Of a stretch of 64,000 nucleotides of DNA, positions 33,531 to 41,359 are shown piece by piece. The notes beneath the pieces were generated by a model. The model did not search any database. It saw nothing but the letters and a program-made list of their open reading frames with translations, and was not told the origin of the DNA. Within the stretch, counting starts at the first letter, position 1; the number at the start of each line of letters is the position of its first letter. Where the stretch lies: assembly GCF_004137345.1 (NCBI RefSeq), contig NZ_SDWV01000016.1, positions 1 to 64,000 on the forward strand. The letters run 5' to 3'. The position numbers and the translations under genes were made by a program. The DNA comes from Nocardioides zhouii. Its GTDB lineage: Bacteria > Actinomycetota > Actinomycetes > Propionibacteriales > Nocardioidaceae.

Positions 33531-35048
33531 ATGTCGATGTTCAAGTGGGACGTGGTCGATCCCGCGCCCGGCGAGGCAGTGGCTCCGCACCAGCGCCTGG
33601 CCTGGGGCAAGACGATCGGCCTGGGAGCCCAGCACGTCGTCGCGATGTTCGGTGCGACGTTCGTGTTCCCCCTGATCATGGGCCTGAACGCCAACCTCGC
33701 GATCATGATGAGCGGCATCGCGACGATCTGCTTCCTGCTGATCGTCAAGGGCAAGGTCCCGAGCTACCTCGGCACCAGTGCGTCGTTCGTCGGCGCCGCC
33801 ACCGCCATCTACGCCTACAGCGGCGAGGGCGGTCCGGGTGGACCGTCCGACGTCACCGGCGCGATCCTCGTCGCCGGTGTCGTGCTTGCGCTGGTCGGCG
33901 TGGTCATCCACGTCCTTGGTGCCGACGCGGTCAACAAGGTGCTGCCGCCCGTCGTGACGGGCGCCGTCGTGATGCTGATTGGCTTCAACCTCGCGCCGGT
34001 CGCCACCAAGACCTACATGCCGTCCGACCCGTGGGTCGCGATCATCACCATGCTGGCCGTGGTCCTGATGGCCGTCGGCCTGCGCGGATTCTTCGGCCGC
34101 ATCGCCGTCTTCCTCGGCCTGATCTTCGGCTACGTCCTCTCGTGGGTCGTCGACCTCATCTGGGGCCAGACCTCCCTGCCCCTGCCCGGCAACCCCGAGC
34201 CCGGCCCGCACGACCGGGTCAACTGGTCGTCGGTCAGTGGCGCCGACTGGTTCGGCTTCCCGAGCCAGACCAAGGACGGCCTCATCGGCAACCAGGCCTT
34301 CACGCCCGGCTACGCCGACGTGGGCTGGCACCTGCCGAGCTTCTCCATCGCGTTCATCCTGCTGGCCCTGCCGGCCGTGATCGCGCTGGTCGCCGAGAAC
34401 CTCGGCCACGTCAAGGCCGTCGCCGAGATGACCAAGGTCGACCTCGACCCGGTCATGGGTCGCGCGGTCGCTGCCGACGGCATCGCCACTGTCATCACTT
34501 CCACCGTCGGTGGCTCGCCCACCACGACGTACGCCGAGAACATCGGGGTCATGGCCGCGACGCGGGTCTACTCCACGGCGGCGTACTTCGTCGCCGCCGG
34601 TGTGGCGATCCTGCTCGGCCTGGTGCCGAAGTTCGGCGCGATCGTCAACGCCACTCCGCCGGCCGTCCTGGGCGGCATCACGTTGGTGCTCTACGGCATG
34701 ATCGGTCTCCTGGGAGCCAAGATCTGGAAGGAGAACGGTGTCGACTTCGGCCGCCCGATCAACCTCGTCCCGATCTCCGCGGGCATCATCCTCGCGATCG
34801 GCGACGGCGCCCTGAAGGTCACCGACGACTTCATCCTCAGCGGCATCGCGCTCGGCACGATCGTGGCCGTCGGCGGCTACCACCTGGCCCGCGCGGTGGC
34901 TCCGGCCTCCGAGCGTGACCAGGGGACGATGCTGTCCGTCGGCACGCAGGGCGTGCACGCCGAGGACCACGCCGCCGGGCACGCCCACCACCACACGCAC
35001 GACGACGGTCACGACCACGACCACCCGCACACCGACGAGACGAAGTAG
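33531..35048 (+). CDS. NCS2 uracil/xanthine permease
   Basis: 505 residues with about 12-14 transmembrane segments. The NCS2 (UraA/PbuX) signature is clear: LGAQHVVAMFGATFVFPLIMG, then ENLGHVKAVAEMTK and VGGSPTTTYAENIGVMAATRVYS. Imports a nucleobase with a proton or sodium. Unusual feature: the C-terminal tail (about residues 478-505) is rich in His and Asp (HHHTHDDGHDHDHPH), a possible metal-binding or cytosolic tail. Start ATG 33531 has GGAGG 7 nt upstream; ATG 33537 is also possible. It opens the six-gene Mo-hydroxylase operon. Confidence 0.92.
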   Translation: MSMFKWDVVDPAPGEAVAPHQRLAWGKTIGLGAQHVVAMFGATFVFPLIMGLNANLAIMMSGIATICFLLIVKGKVPSYLGTSASFVGAATAIYAYSGEGGPGGPSDVTGAILVAGVVLALVGVVIHVLGADAVNKVLPPVVTGAVVMLIGFNLAPVATKTYMPSDPWVAIITMLAVVLMAVGLRGFFGRIAVFLGLIFGYVLSWVVDLIWGQTSLPLPGNPEPGPHDRVNWSSVSGADWFGFPSQTKDGLIGNQAFTPGYADVGWHLPSFSIAFILLALPAVIALVAENLGHVKAVAEMTKVDLDPVMGRAVAADGIATVITSTVGGSPTTTYAENIGVMAATRVYSTAAYFVAAGVAILLGLVPKFGAIVNATPPAVLGGITLVLYGMIGLLGAKIWKENGVDFGRPINLVPISAGIILAIGDGALKVTDDFILSGIALGTIVAVGGYHLARAVAPASERDQGTMLSVGTQGVHAEDHAAGHAHHHTHDDGHDHDHPHTDETK

Positions 35049-35051
35049 CCC

Positions 35052-35906
35052 GTGAAGCCAGCACCCTTCGCCTTCCTGCGCCCCGCCGCCCTCGAGGAAG
35101 CCCTCGCGGCCCTCGCGCGGGAGCCGGGGGCGAAGGTGCTGGCCGGCGGTCAGTCACTGGTCCCGCTGCTCTCGATGCGGCTCGCCGCACCGTCGATGCT
35201 CGTCGACATCAATGCCCTGCCGGACCTCGGTCACGTCTCGGTCGACGCGGCCGGCGTCCGCATCGGGGCGCTCGCACGGCACGCCCACGTGCTCGCGTCC
35301 GCCGAGGCGGCGGAGGTCCAGCCGCTCCTCGCGATGGCGCTCTCGCACGTGGCGCACCCGACGATCCGCAACCGCGGCACCACCGTCGGCTCGCTGGTGC
35401 ACGCCGACGCCGCGGCAGAGATGCCGATGGTGCTGCGACTCCTGGAGGGATCCGTGGACGTCGCGTCGGTGCGCGGTCGTCGTACGGTCCCGGCGGCCGA
35501 GCTGTTCGCCGGTCCCCTCGAGTCGACCCTCGCGCACGACGAGATCGCCGTGGAGGCGTTCTTCCCGGCCCTGCCCGCGGGAGCCGGTGTCGCGTTCGCC
35601 GAGATCGCCCGCCGCCACGGCGACTACGCCCTCGTCGGGGTCGCCGCGATGGTGGAGACCGAGGGCGGGGAGGTCGTCCGCGCCCGGCTCGGCTACGTCT
35701 CGGTGAGCGACGTGCCCGTCGTCGTCGACGTCACCGACGCGCTCGACGACCCGGCAGGCAAGGCGCTCGCCGACCTCGAGCCCGCCGAGGACATCCACGC
35801 CACCGCGGCCTACCGTGCCCACCTGGTCAAGGTGCTCACCCCCCGCGTCCTGGCCGACGCCATCCACCACGCGCGCCAGAAGACGGCACAGAGGAAGAAG
35901 TCATGA
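35052..35906 (+). CDS. FAD subunit of a molybdenum hydroxylase (CoxM/CutM-like)
   Basis: 284 residues. FAD-binding motifs of the CO dehydrogenase medium-subunit family: AKVLAGGQSLVPLLSMR and IRNRGTTVGSLVHADAAAEMPM. It transfers electrons from the Fe-S subunit. GTG 35052 begins 3 nt after the permease stop, and its end overlaps the Fe-S gene by 4 nt. With the next two genes it forms a three-subunit xanthine dehydrogenase-family enzyme. Confidence 0.9.
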   Translation: MKPAPFAFLRPAALEEALAALAREPGAKVLAGGQSLVPLLSMRLAAPSMLVDINALPDLGHVSVDAAGVRIGALARHAHVLASAEAAEVQPLLAMALSHVAHPTIRNRGTTVGSLVHADAAAEMPMVLRLLEGSVDVASVRGRRTVPAAELFAGPLESTLAHDEIAVEAFFPALPAGAGVAFAEIARRHGDYALVGVAAMVETEGGEVVRARLGYVSVSDVPVVVDVTDALDDPAGKALADLEPAEDIHATAAYRAHLVKVLTPRVLADAIHHARQKTAQRKKS

Positions 35907-36412
35907 GCGAGCAGCTCCACGACGTCCGGCTGCACGTCAACGGCTCCGTGCACGAGGTGCAGGTGCCCGCGAGGCGGCTGCTCTCCGACGCACTGCGTCA
36001 CGACTGCGGACTCACCGGCACGCACGTCGGCTGCGAGCACGGCGTCTGCGGGGCGTGCACCGTGCTCGTCGACGGGGCGCCGGTGCGCTCGTGCCTGATG
36101 TTCGCCGTCTCCGCGGTCGACGCCGAGATCACCACCGTCGAGGGCCTCACCGAGTCGGACGGCACCGCGCAGGGGCGGCTGAGCCCGGTCCAGCAGGGGT
36201 TCATGGACTGCCACGGCCTCCAGTGCGGGTTCTGCACGCCGGGCTTCCTGACCACGATCACCGCCGGACTGCGCGAGAACCCCGACCCGACCGAGGACGA
36301 GGCGCGCGACATGATCGCCGGCAACCTCTGCCGCTGCACCGGATACCAGAACATCGTGAAGTCGGTGCTGCGCGCGGCCGAGATCGAGCGGGAGCGAGGT
36401 GGCGACCAGTGA
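35903..36412 (+). CDS. [2Fe-2S] subunit of a molybdenum hydroxylase (CoxS/CutS-like)
   Basis: 169 residues with both Fe-S clusters: plant-type ferredoxin cysteines 44, 49, 52 and 64 (CEHGVCGAC, then C64), and helical-domain cysteines 108, 111, 143 and 145 (CGFC, CRC). QGFMDCHGLQCGFCTPGF and NLCRCTGYQNIV are family hallmarks. 4-nt overlaps with both neighbours. Confidence 0.93.
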   Translation: MSEQLHDVRLHVNGSVHEVQVPARRLLSDALRHDCGLTGTHVGCEHGVCGACTVLVDGAPVRSCLMFAVSAVDAEITTVEGLTESDGTAQGRLSPVQQGFMDCHGLQCGFCTPGFLTTITAGLRENPDPTEDEARDMIAGNLCRCTGYQNIVKSVLRAAEIERERGGDQ

Positions 36413-38823
36413 CCACGAAGCTCTTCGGCACCAAGGTCCCGCGCGTCGAGGACCAGCGCTTCCTGCGCGGACAGGGCCGCTACGTCGACGACCTGCTCAC
36501 CGACGACCCGCGGCTGCTGCACGCGGCCGTGCTGCGCTCGCCGCACGCCCACGCGCGGATCACCGACATCGACGTCGCCGACGTGCTCGACGTGGAGGGC
36601 GTGCTGGCCGTCTGGACGTACGACGACCTCGTCGACGCTATGGCCGAGCCGCTGCCGCTGCTCATCCCGCACCCGACCCTCACCCACGGCCGTACGCAGT
36701 ACGCACTGGCCAAGGACGAGGTGAACTACGTCGGCGAGGCGATCGCCTTCGTGGTCGCGGTGGACCGCTACGTCGCGGAGGACGCGGTGGCGCGGATCCG
36801 CGTCTCGTACGACTACCTCCAGCCGGTGGTCGGCATCGCTGCCGCGCGCGCGGCCGACCGCCTCGTCCACGACGACGTACCCGGCAACGTCGGCGCGCGG
36901 ATGGAGCAGGAGAACGGCGATGCGCGCGCCGCCATCGCCGACGCCCCGCACACCCTGACCCTCGAGCTCGACGTCGAGCGCTCGGCCTGCACGCCGATGG
37001 AGGGCCGCGGCACCGTCGCCCGCTGGGACCCCGACACCTCCCGCCTCACCGTGTGGTCGTCGACGCAGACCTCGACCGGCGTACGCGGCTGCGTGGCCGC
37101 CAAGCTCGGCCTCGACCTCGCCAAGGTCGACGTGATCACCCCCGACGTCGGCGGCGGCTTCGGCGTGAAGATCAACCACCCGTGGCCCGAGGAGCTGCTC
37201 GTCCCGCTGGCGGCGATGACGCTGGGCCGCCCGGTGAAGTTCACCGAGGACCGGCGCGAGCACTTCATCTCGTCGGCCCACGAGCGGGCGCAGGTGCACC
37301 ACGTCGAGGTCGGCTTCGACGACGACGGCCGCGTGCTCGGCCTCAACGTCGAGTTCTGGCACGACCACGGCGCGTACACGCCGTACGGGCTGATCGTCCC
37401 GATCATCACCTCGACGCAGCTGCTGGGCCCCTACAAGCCCCTCAACTACCGCGTCGTCTTCGAGTCGCTCTACACCAACACCGTCATCGTCACGCCCTAC
37501 CGCGGCGCCGGGCGGCCGCAGGGCTGCTTCGTGATGGAGCGGACGATGGACGCGATCTCGGCGTACCTCGGCAAGGACCGCACCGAGGTCCGCAGCACCA
37601 ACTTCATCCAGCCCGACGAGTTCCCCTACGAGCACGGGCTCGTCTTCCAGGACGGCCGTCCGCTGACGTACGACTCGGGCGACTACCCGGCCTCGCTGGC
37701 GAAGCTCAAGGCGCTGGTCGGCTGGGACGAGTTCGAGGACTTCCGCGCCGAGATGGCGGAGCAGGGTCGCCGGGTCGGCATCGGCCTCGCGTGCTACGTC
37801 GAGGGCACCGGCGTCGGGCCCTACGAGGGCGCGCACGTCCACATCGAGACGTCCGGCAAGGTCAAGGTCGCGACCGGTCTCACCACCCAGGGCCAGGGCC
37901 ACCAGACGGCGTTCGCGCAGATCGTCGCCGACACCCTCGGCGTGCGGTTCGAGGACGTCGAGATCACCACCGGCGACACCCGCAAGATGCCGTACGCGGT
38001 GGGCACCTTCGCGTCCCGCGCGGCCGTGATGAGCGGCTCCGCGATCCACCTCGCCTCGCTGCGCGCCCGGGAGAAGGCGCTGCGGATCGCGGCCGAGGCG
38101 CTCGAGGCGTCGGAGGACGACCTCGAGATCGCGGACGGCGTCGTCACGGTGCGCGGCACCGATGCGTCGATCGACCTCGGCACCGTCGCGGTTCTCTCCA
38201 ACCCGCTGCGCTACGCCTTCGACGAGGCGTCCAAGGCCGCGACCCAGTTCTCGGTCGGTGACCCCGGCAAGCCGCCGGTCGCCGAGGACGACGAGCCGGG
38301 CCTGGAGGGCAAGGACTTCTACTCGCCCGAGCGCTCGACCTTCGCCAACGGCATGCACGCGGTGATCGTGGAGACCGACCCCGACACGGCCGAGATCACG
38401 ATCCTCAAGTACGCCGTCGTCCACGACTGCGGCCACCTGATCAACCCGATGATCGTCGAGGGCCAGATCCACGGCGGTGTCGCGCAGGGAGTCGGCGGGG
38501 CGCTCTACGAGCGGATGGCGTACGACGAGTCGGGGCAGCTGCTCAACGCGTCGTTCATGGACTTCCTCATGCCCTACGTCACCGAGGTCCCGAAGACCAT
38601 CGACATCGACCACCTCGAGACGCCGTCGCCGCTCAACCCGCTCGGCATCAAGGGCGCCGGCGAGGCCGGGGTGATCCCGTCGGCCGCCGTCTTCGCGGCC
38701 GCCATCGAGGACGCCGAGGGCTTCCCGATCACCGCCATGCCGATCTCACCGTCGGAGCTCTTCGCCCTGCGCCTCGAGCACGCCGACGTACCCGCTGAAG
38801 CCATTGCTGAGGAGACCCGATGA
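36409..38823 (+). CDS. Molybdopterin subunit of a molybdenum hydroxylase (form II CoxL-like)
   Basis: 804 residues with the aldehyde oxidase/xanthine dehydrogenase Mo-binding fold: VGGGFGVKINHPWPEE, YRGAGRPQG at 364-369, TTQGQGHQTAFAQIVAD, and active-site glutamate Glu752 in KGAGEAG. Form I CO dehydrogenases have AYRCSFR at the 364-369 position, so the selenium/copper-ligand cysteine is absent and this is not a CO oxidiser. The permease, amidase and barbiturase-family neighbours suggest an N-heterocycle such as uracil or thymine. GTG start, 4-nt overlaps on both sides. It needs Moco. Confidence 0.92.
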   Translation: MTTKLFGTKVPRVEDQRFLRGQGRYVDDLLTDDPRLLHAAVLRSPHAHARITDIDVADVLDVEGVLAVWTYDDLVDAMAEPLPLLIPHPTLTHGRTQYALAKDEVNYVGEAIAFVVAVDRYVAEDAVARIRVSYDYLQPVVGIAAARAADRLVHDDVPGNVGARMEQENGDARAAIADAPHTLTLELDVERSACTPMEGRGTVARWDPDTSRLTVWSSTQTSTGVRGCVAAKLGLDLAKVDVITPDVGGGFGVKINHPWPEELLVPLAAMTLGRPVKFTEDRREHFISSAHERAQVHHVEVGFDDDGRVLGLNVEFWHDHGAYTPYGLIVPIITSTQLLGPYKPLNYRVVFESLYTNTVIVTPYRGAGRPQGCFVMERTMDAISAYLGKDRTEVRSTNFIQPDEFPYEHGLVFQDGRPLTYDSGDYPASLAKLKALVGWDEFEDFRAEMAEQGRRVGIGLACYVEGTGVGPYEGAHVHIETSGKVKVATGLTTQGQGHQTAFAQIVADTLGVRFEDVEITTGDTRKMPYAVGTFASRAAVMSGSAIHLASLRAREKALRIAAEALEASEDDLEIADGVVTVRGTDASIDLGTVAVLSNPLRYAFDEASKAATQFSVGDPGKPPVAEDDEPGLEGKDFYSPERSTFANGMHAVIVETDPDTAEITILKYAVVHDCGHLINPMIVEGQIHGGVAQGVGGALYERMAYDESGQLLNASFMDFLMPYVTEVPKTIDIDHLETPSPLNPLGIKGAGEAGVIPSAAVFAAAIEDAEGFPITAMPISPSELFALRLEHADVPAEAIAEETR

Positions 38824-39443
38824 AGTTCACCGGCGAGAACGTCCTGGCCGCCCCCGTCGAGCAGGCGTGGGACGCGCTGCTCGACCCGGCTGTCCTGGTC
38901 CGCACCATCCCGGGCTGCGAGCGGCTGGAGGCGACGGGCGAGAACGCCTACGCGATGACCGTGACCGCGGGCGTCGCCTCGATCAAGGGGACGTACGCCG
39001 GCTCCTGCGAGCTGCGTGACCTCGTCGAGCACGAGTCGCTGGTGATGAAGCTCGACGGCGCGGGTGCCCCCGGCACGATCGGCGCCACGGTCAACGTCCG
39101 CTTCTCGCCCGAGGGCTCGTCGACGCGGGTGTCGTACGACGCCGACGCGGTCGTCGGCGGGATGATCGGCGGCGTCGGGCAGCGAATGCTCACCTCGGTC
39201 TCGCGCCGGATGGCGGGGGAGTTCTTCGGCAACGTCGACGCGGCGATCGCCGGCGGTCCGGCCGTCCCCGCCGCGCCGGTTGCTGCTGCCGGTGAGGCTC
39301 CGGCCGTCGGCCAGGTCTTCACTGTCCCTGCCCCGGTTGCTGCCGCCGGCTCGCGCCAGGAGTTCCTCACCGGCGTGGCCGTGGGTGCGGGCCTGGTGCT
39401 CGCCGGGGTGATCGTCGGCGGGATCTTCGGCCGTCGGCGATGA
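38820..39443 (+). CDS. CoxG-like SRPBCC protein with C-terminal membrane anchor
   Basis: 207 residues. CoxG family opening MKFTGENVLAAPVEQAWDAL, then IPGCERLEATGENAYAMTV (SRPBCC fold to about residue 145). An Ala/Pro-rich linker follows, then one C-terminal transmembrane helix (LTGVAVGAGLVLAGVIVGGIFG) with a RRR end. CoxG proteins anchor or help mature Mo hydroxylases at the membrane. 4-nt overlap with both the CoxL-like and amidase genes. Confidence 0.85.
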   Translation: MKFTGENVLAAPVEQAWDALLDPAVLVRTIPGCERLEATGENAYAMTVTAGVASIKGTYAGSCELRDLVEHESLVMKLDGAGAPGTIGATVNVRFSPEGSSTRVSYDADAVVGGMIGGVGQRMLTSVSRRMAGEFFGNVDAAIAGGPAVPAAPVAAAGEAPAVGQVFTVPAPVAAAGSRQEFLTGVAVGAGLVLAGVIVGGIFGRRR

Positions 39444-40843
39444 GCGGCCTGACGGTCGACTCGACCGCGCGCGCCCAGGCCGCCGCCGTACGGTCGGGTG
39501 AGATCTCGGCGGCCGAGCTGCTCGAGCTGCACCTCGACCGGATCGAGGAGCGCAACCCCGAGCTCAACGCGATCGTGTCGCTCGACGCCGAGCGCGCCCG
39601 GGCTGCGGCCGCGGTCGCCGACCAGGCCCAGGCCTCGGGAGAGGAGCTCGGCCCGCTGCACGGCCTGCCGTTCGCGGTGAAGGACACCCACGCGCTCGCC
39701 GGGTGGCGGACGACGTACGGCTCACCGATCTTCGCCGAGTCGGTCGCCGACCGCGACGACCTGCTGGTCGAGCGGATCCGTCATGCGGGTGCGGTGTTCG
39801 TCGGCAAGACCAACGTGCCGGAGTTCGCGGCCGGGTCGCACACCTTCAACACGGTCTTCGGCGTGACCCGCAACCCGGTCGACCCCACGCGGTCCGCCGG
39901 CGGGTCCAGCGGGGGAGCGGCCTGTGCCCTGGCCTCCGGGATGGTGCCGCTCGCCGAGGGCTCCGACATGGGCGGCTCGCTGCGCAACCCCGCGTCGTTC
40001 TGCGGGGTGGTGGGCATGCGGCCGTCGCTCGGCCGGGTGCCGGAGTGGCCGCTCTACAACCAGTGGGAGTCGACGTCGGTCGGCGGGCCGATGGCGCGCA
40101 ACGTCGGCGACCTCGCGCTGCTCCTCTCCGTCATCGCCGGGCCCGACCCGCGCGCCCCGCAGGCGCTCGGCGACCCCGGCTCGTCCTTCGCGCCGCCGCT
40201 CCACCCGGCCTCGCTCGCCGGGCTGCGGGTGGCGTGCTCGGTCGACCTCAGCGGCGCGCTCGTGGTCGACCACGAGGTAGCAGCCGTCGTACGCGCGAGC
40301 GCGACGCGGTTGTCCGACGCGGGTGCGGCGGTCGTCGAGACGGCACCGGACCTGTCCCTGGCCGACGACACCTTCCGCACGCTGCGGGCGTGGCACTTCC
40401 AGGCCAAGCTCGGGCGTTTGCTTGCCGAGCACCCGACCTTGTTCAAGCCGTCGCTCGAGGCCAACATCCGGGCCGGTGAGTCGCTGACCGGCGCCGACGT
40501 GGCCAGGGCGTACGCCCAGCGGACCGCACTGTCCGAGACGATGCGGCTCTTCTTCGGCGACCACGACGTGCTGCTGCTGCCGACCTCGCAGGTCCCGCCG
40601 TTCCCGGTCGAGCAAGAGTTCCCGGAGACGATCAACGGCCAGGAGATGCCCGACTACCTGGCCTGGATGCGCTCGGCGTACTTCATCACCGTCACCGGCT
40701 GCCCCGCGATCTCGATCCCGGCCGGCCGCACCTCCGACGGCCTGCCGGTCGGGATCCAGTTGGTCGCCCGCCACGGCGCCGACCGCCGGCTCCTCGAGGT
40801 CGCGGCGGCCGTCGAGGCCCTCCTCGCCTCGTCCACACCCTGA
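39440..40843 (+). CDS. Amidase signature family amidase
   Basis: 467 residues. The Ser-cisSer-Lys triad is visible: Lys81 in AVKDTHAL, Ser156 in GGSSGGAA and Ser180 in GSDMGGSLRNPA. The family includes malonamidase E2, ureidomalonase-type and 1-carboxybiuret hydrolases. In this operon it is expected to cut an amide of a ring-opened N-heterocycle (malonamate or a ureido acid). The ATG overlaps the CoxG stop by 4 nt. It is the last gene before the hairpin at 40850-40871. Confidence 0.9.
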   Translation: MSGLTVDSTARAQAAAVRSGEISAAELLELHLDRIEERNPELNAIVSLDAERARAAAAVADQAQASGEELGPLHGLPFAVKDTHALAGWRTTYGSPIFAESVADRDDLLVERIRHAGAVFVGKTNVPEFAAGSHTFNTVFGVTRNPVDPTRSAGGSSGGAACALASGMVPLAEGSDMGGSLRNPASFCGVVGMRPSLGRVPEWPLYNQWESTSVGGPMARNVGDLALLLSVIAGPDPRAPQALGDPGSSFAPPLHPASLAGLRVACSVDLSGALVVDHEVAAVVRASATRLSDAGAAVVETAPDLSLADDTFRTLRAWHFQAKLGRLLAEHPTLFKPSLEANIRAGESLTGADVARAYAQRTALSETMRLFFGDHDVLLLPTSQVPPFPVEQEFPETINGQEMPDYLAWMRSAYFITVTGCPAISIPAGRTSDGLPVGIQLVARHGADRRLLEVAAAVEALLASSTP

Positions 40844-40849
40844 CCTGAT

Positions 40850-40871
40850 CCTCCCGGACTACCGGGGGAGG
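40850..40871 (+). terminator. Hairpin after the amidase gene
   Basis: CCTCCCGG (40850-40857) pairs with CCGGGGGAGG (40862-40871) with a small bulge and loop ACTA. It starts 7 nt after the amidase stop. Confidence 0.5.
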
Positions 40872-41221
40872 GGTGTGCATGAACCTGTGGACTGAGGTGT
40901 GCACAACGGCGGCTTTCCTGGGGATGACGGCGGCCTGCTTGGGGACGACGCGCCGGAACCCGAAGTATGTGGCGAATCCTTGCCGAAAGCCCTTGTGCAG
41001 CCCGTCTGCGAGGGCATAGAACTCTCCCTACGCAGCCCGCAAGGGAGGCGGGATGGCTCCGGATGGAGGATCCGTACGACGCCCGACCAGCTTGCTGGGG
41101 AGGAGTCGCAGACACCGGGTGATGCGGTGACTGGGATCGGAAGACCAGAGCAATCGATCGGAATCATCACCACGACCGATCACCCCGATGACCTGGACGC
41201 TTCGGCGACCTGGACATCAAC

Positions 41222-41260
41222 CGAAGGGCCCTTGGCACTCATACTGCCGAGGGCCCTTCG
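41222..41260 (+). terminator. Intrinsic-type terminator upstream of hyuA
   Basis: CGAAGGGCCC (41222-41231) pairs with GGGCCCTTCG (41251-41260); GGC (41234-41236) and GCC (41246-41248) extend the stem past a 2-nt mismatch, followed by TCTGTTGT. It lies about 100 bp before hyuA and far from any upstream stop, so it may end a small RNA or act as an attenuator. Confidence 0.65.
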
Positions 41261-41359
41261 TCTGTTGTGGGGGCATGACATGAATTGCCGAAGGTCCGGC
41301 GGTTCGTCGGCAAGCTCTGCCGTGGTCGCCGCGGCGCCGGGATCGGTTGAATCATCCCC

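Larger units (their letters stand above)
40844..41359. other. 516-bp intergenic region with two terminator-like hairpins
   Basis: No gene recognised. It holds a hairpin after the amidase, a longer T-tailed terminator-like hairpin at 41222-41260, and possible long-range pairing GGTGATG (41118-41124) with CATCACC (41165-41171). A plus-strand ORF opening at 40899 runs into hyuA in the wrong frame. It could hold a small RNA or a regulated 5' leader for hyuA. Confidence 0.45.

Noticed and set aside
35052-39443. Aerobic CO dehydrogenase (CoxMSL)
   Set aside because: The large subunit has YRGAGR, not AYRCSFR, so the CO-oxidising site cysteine is missing.
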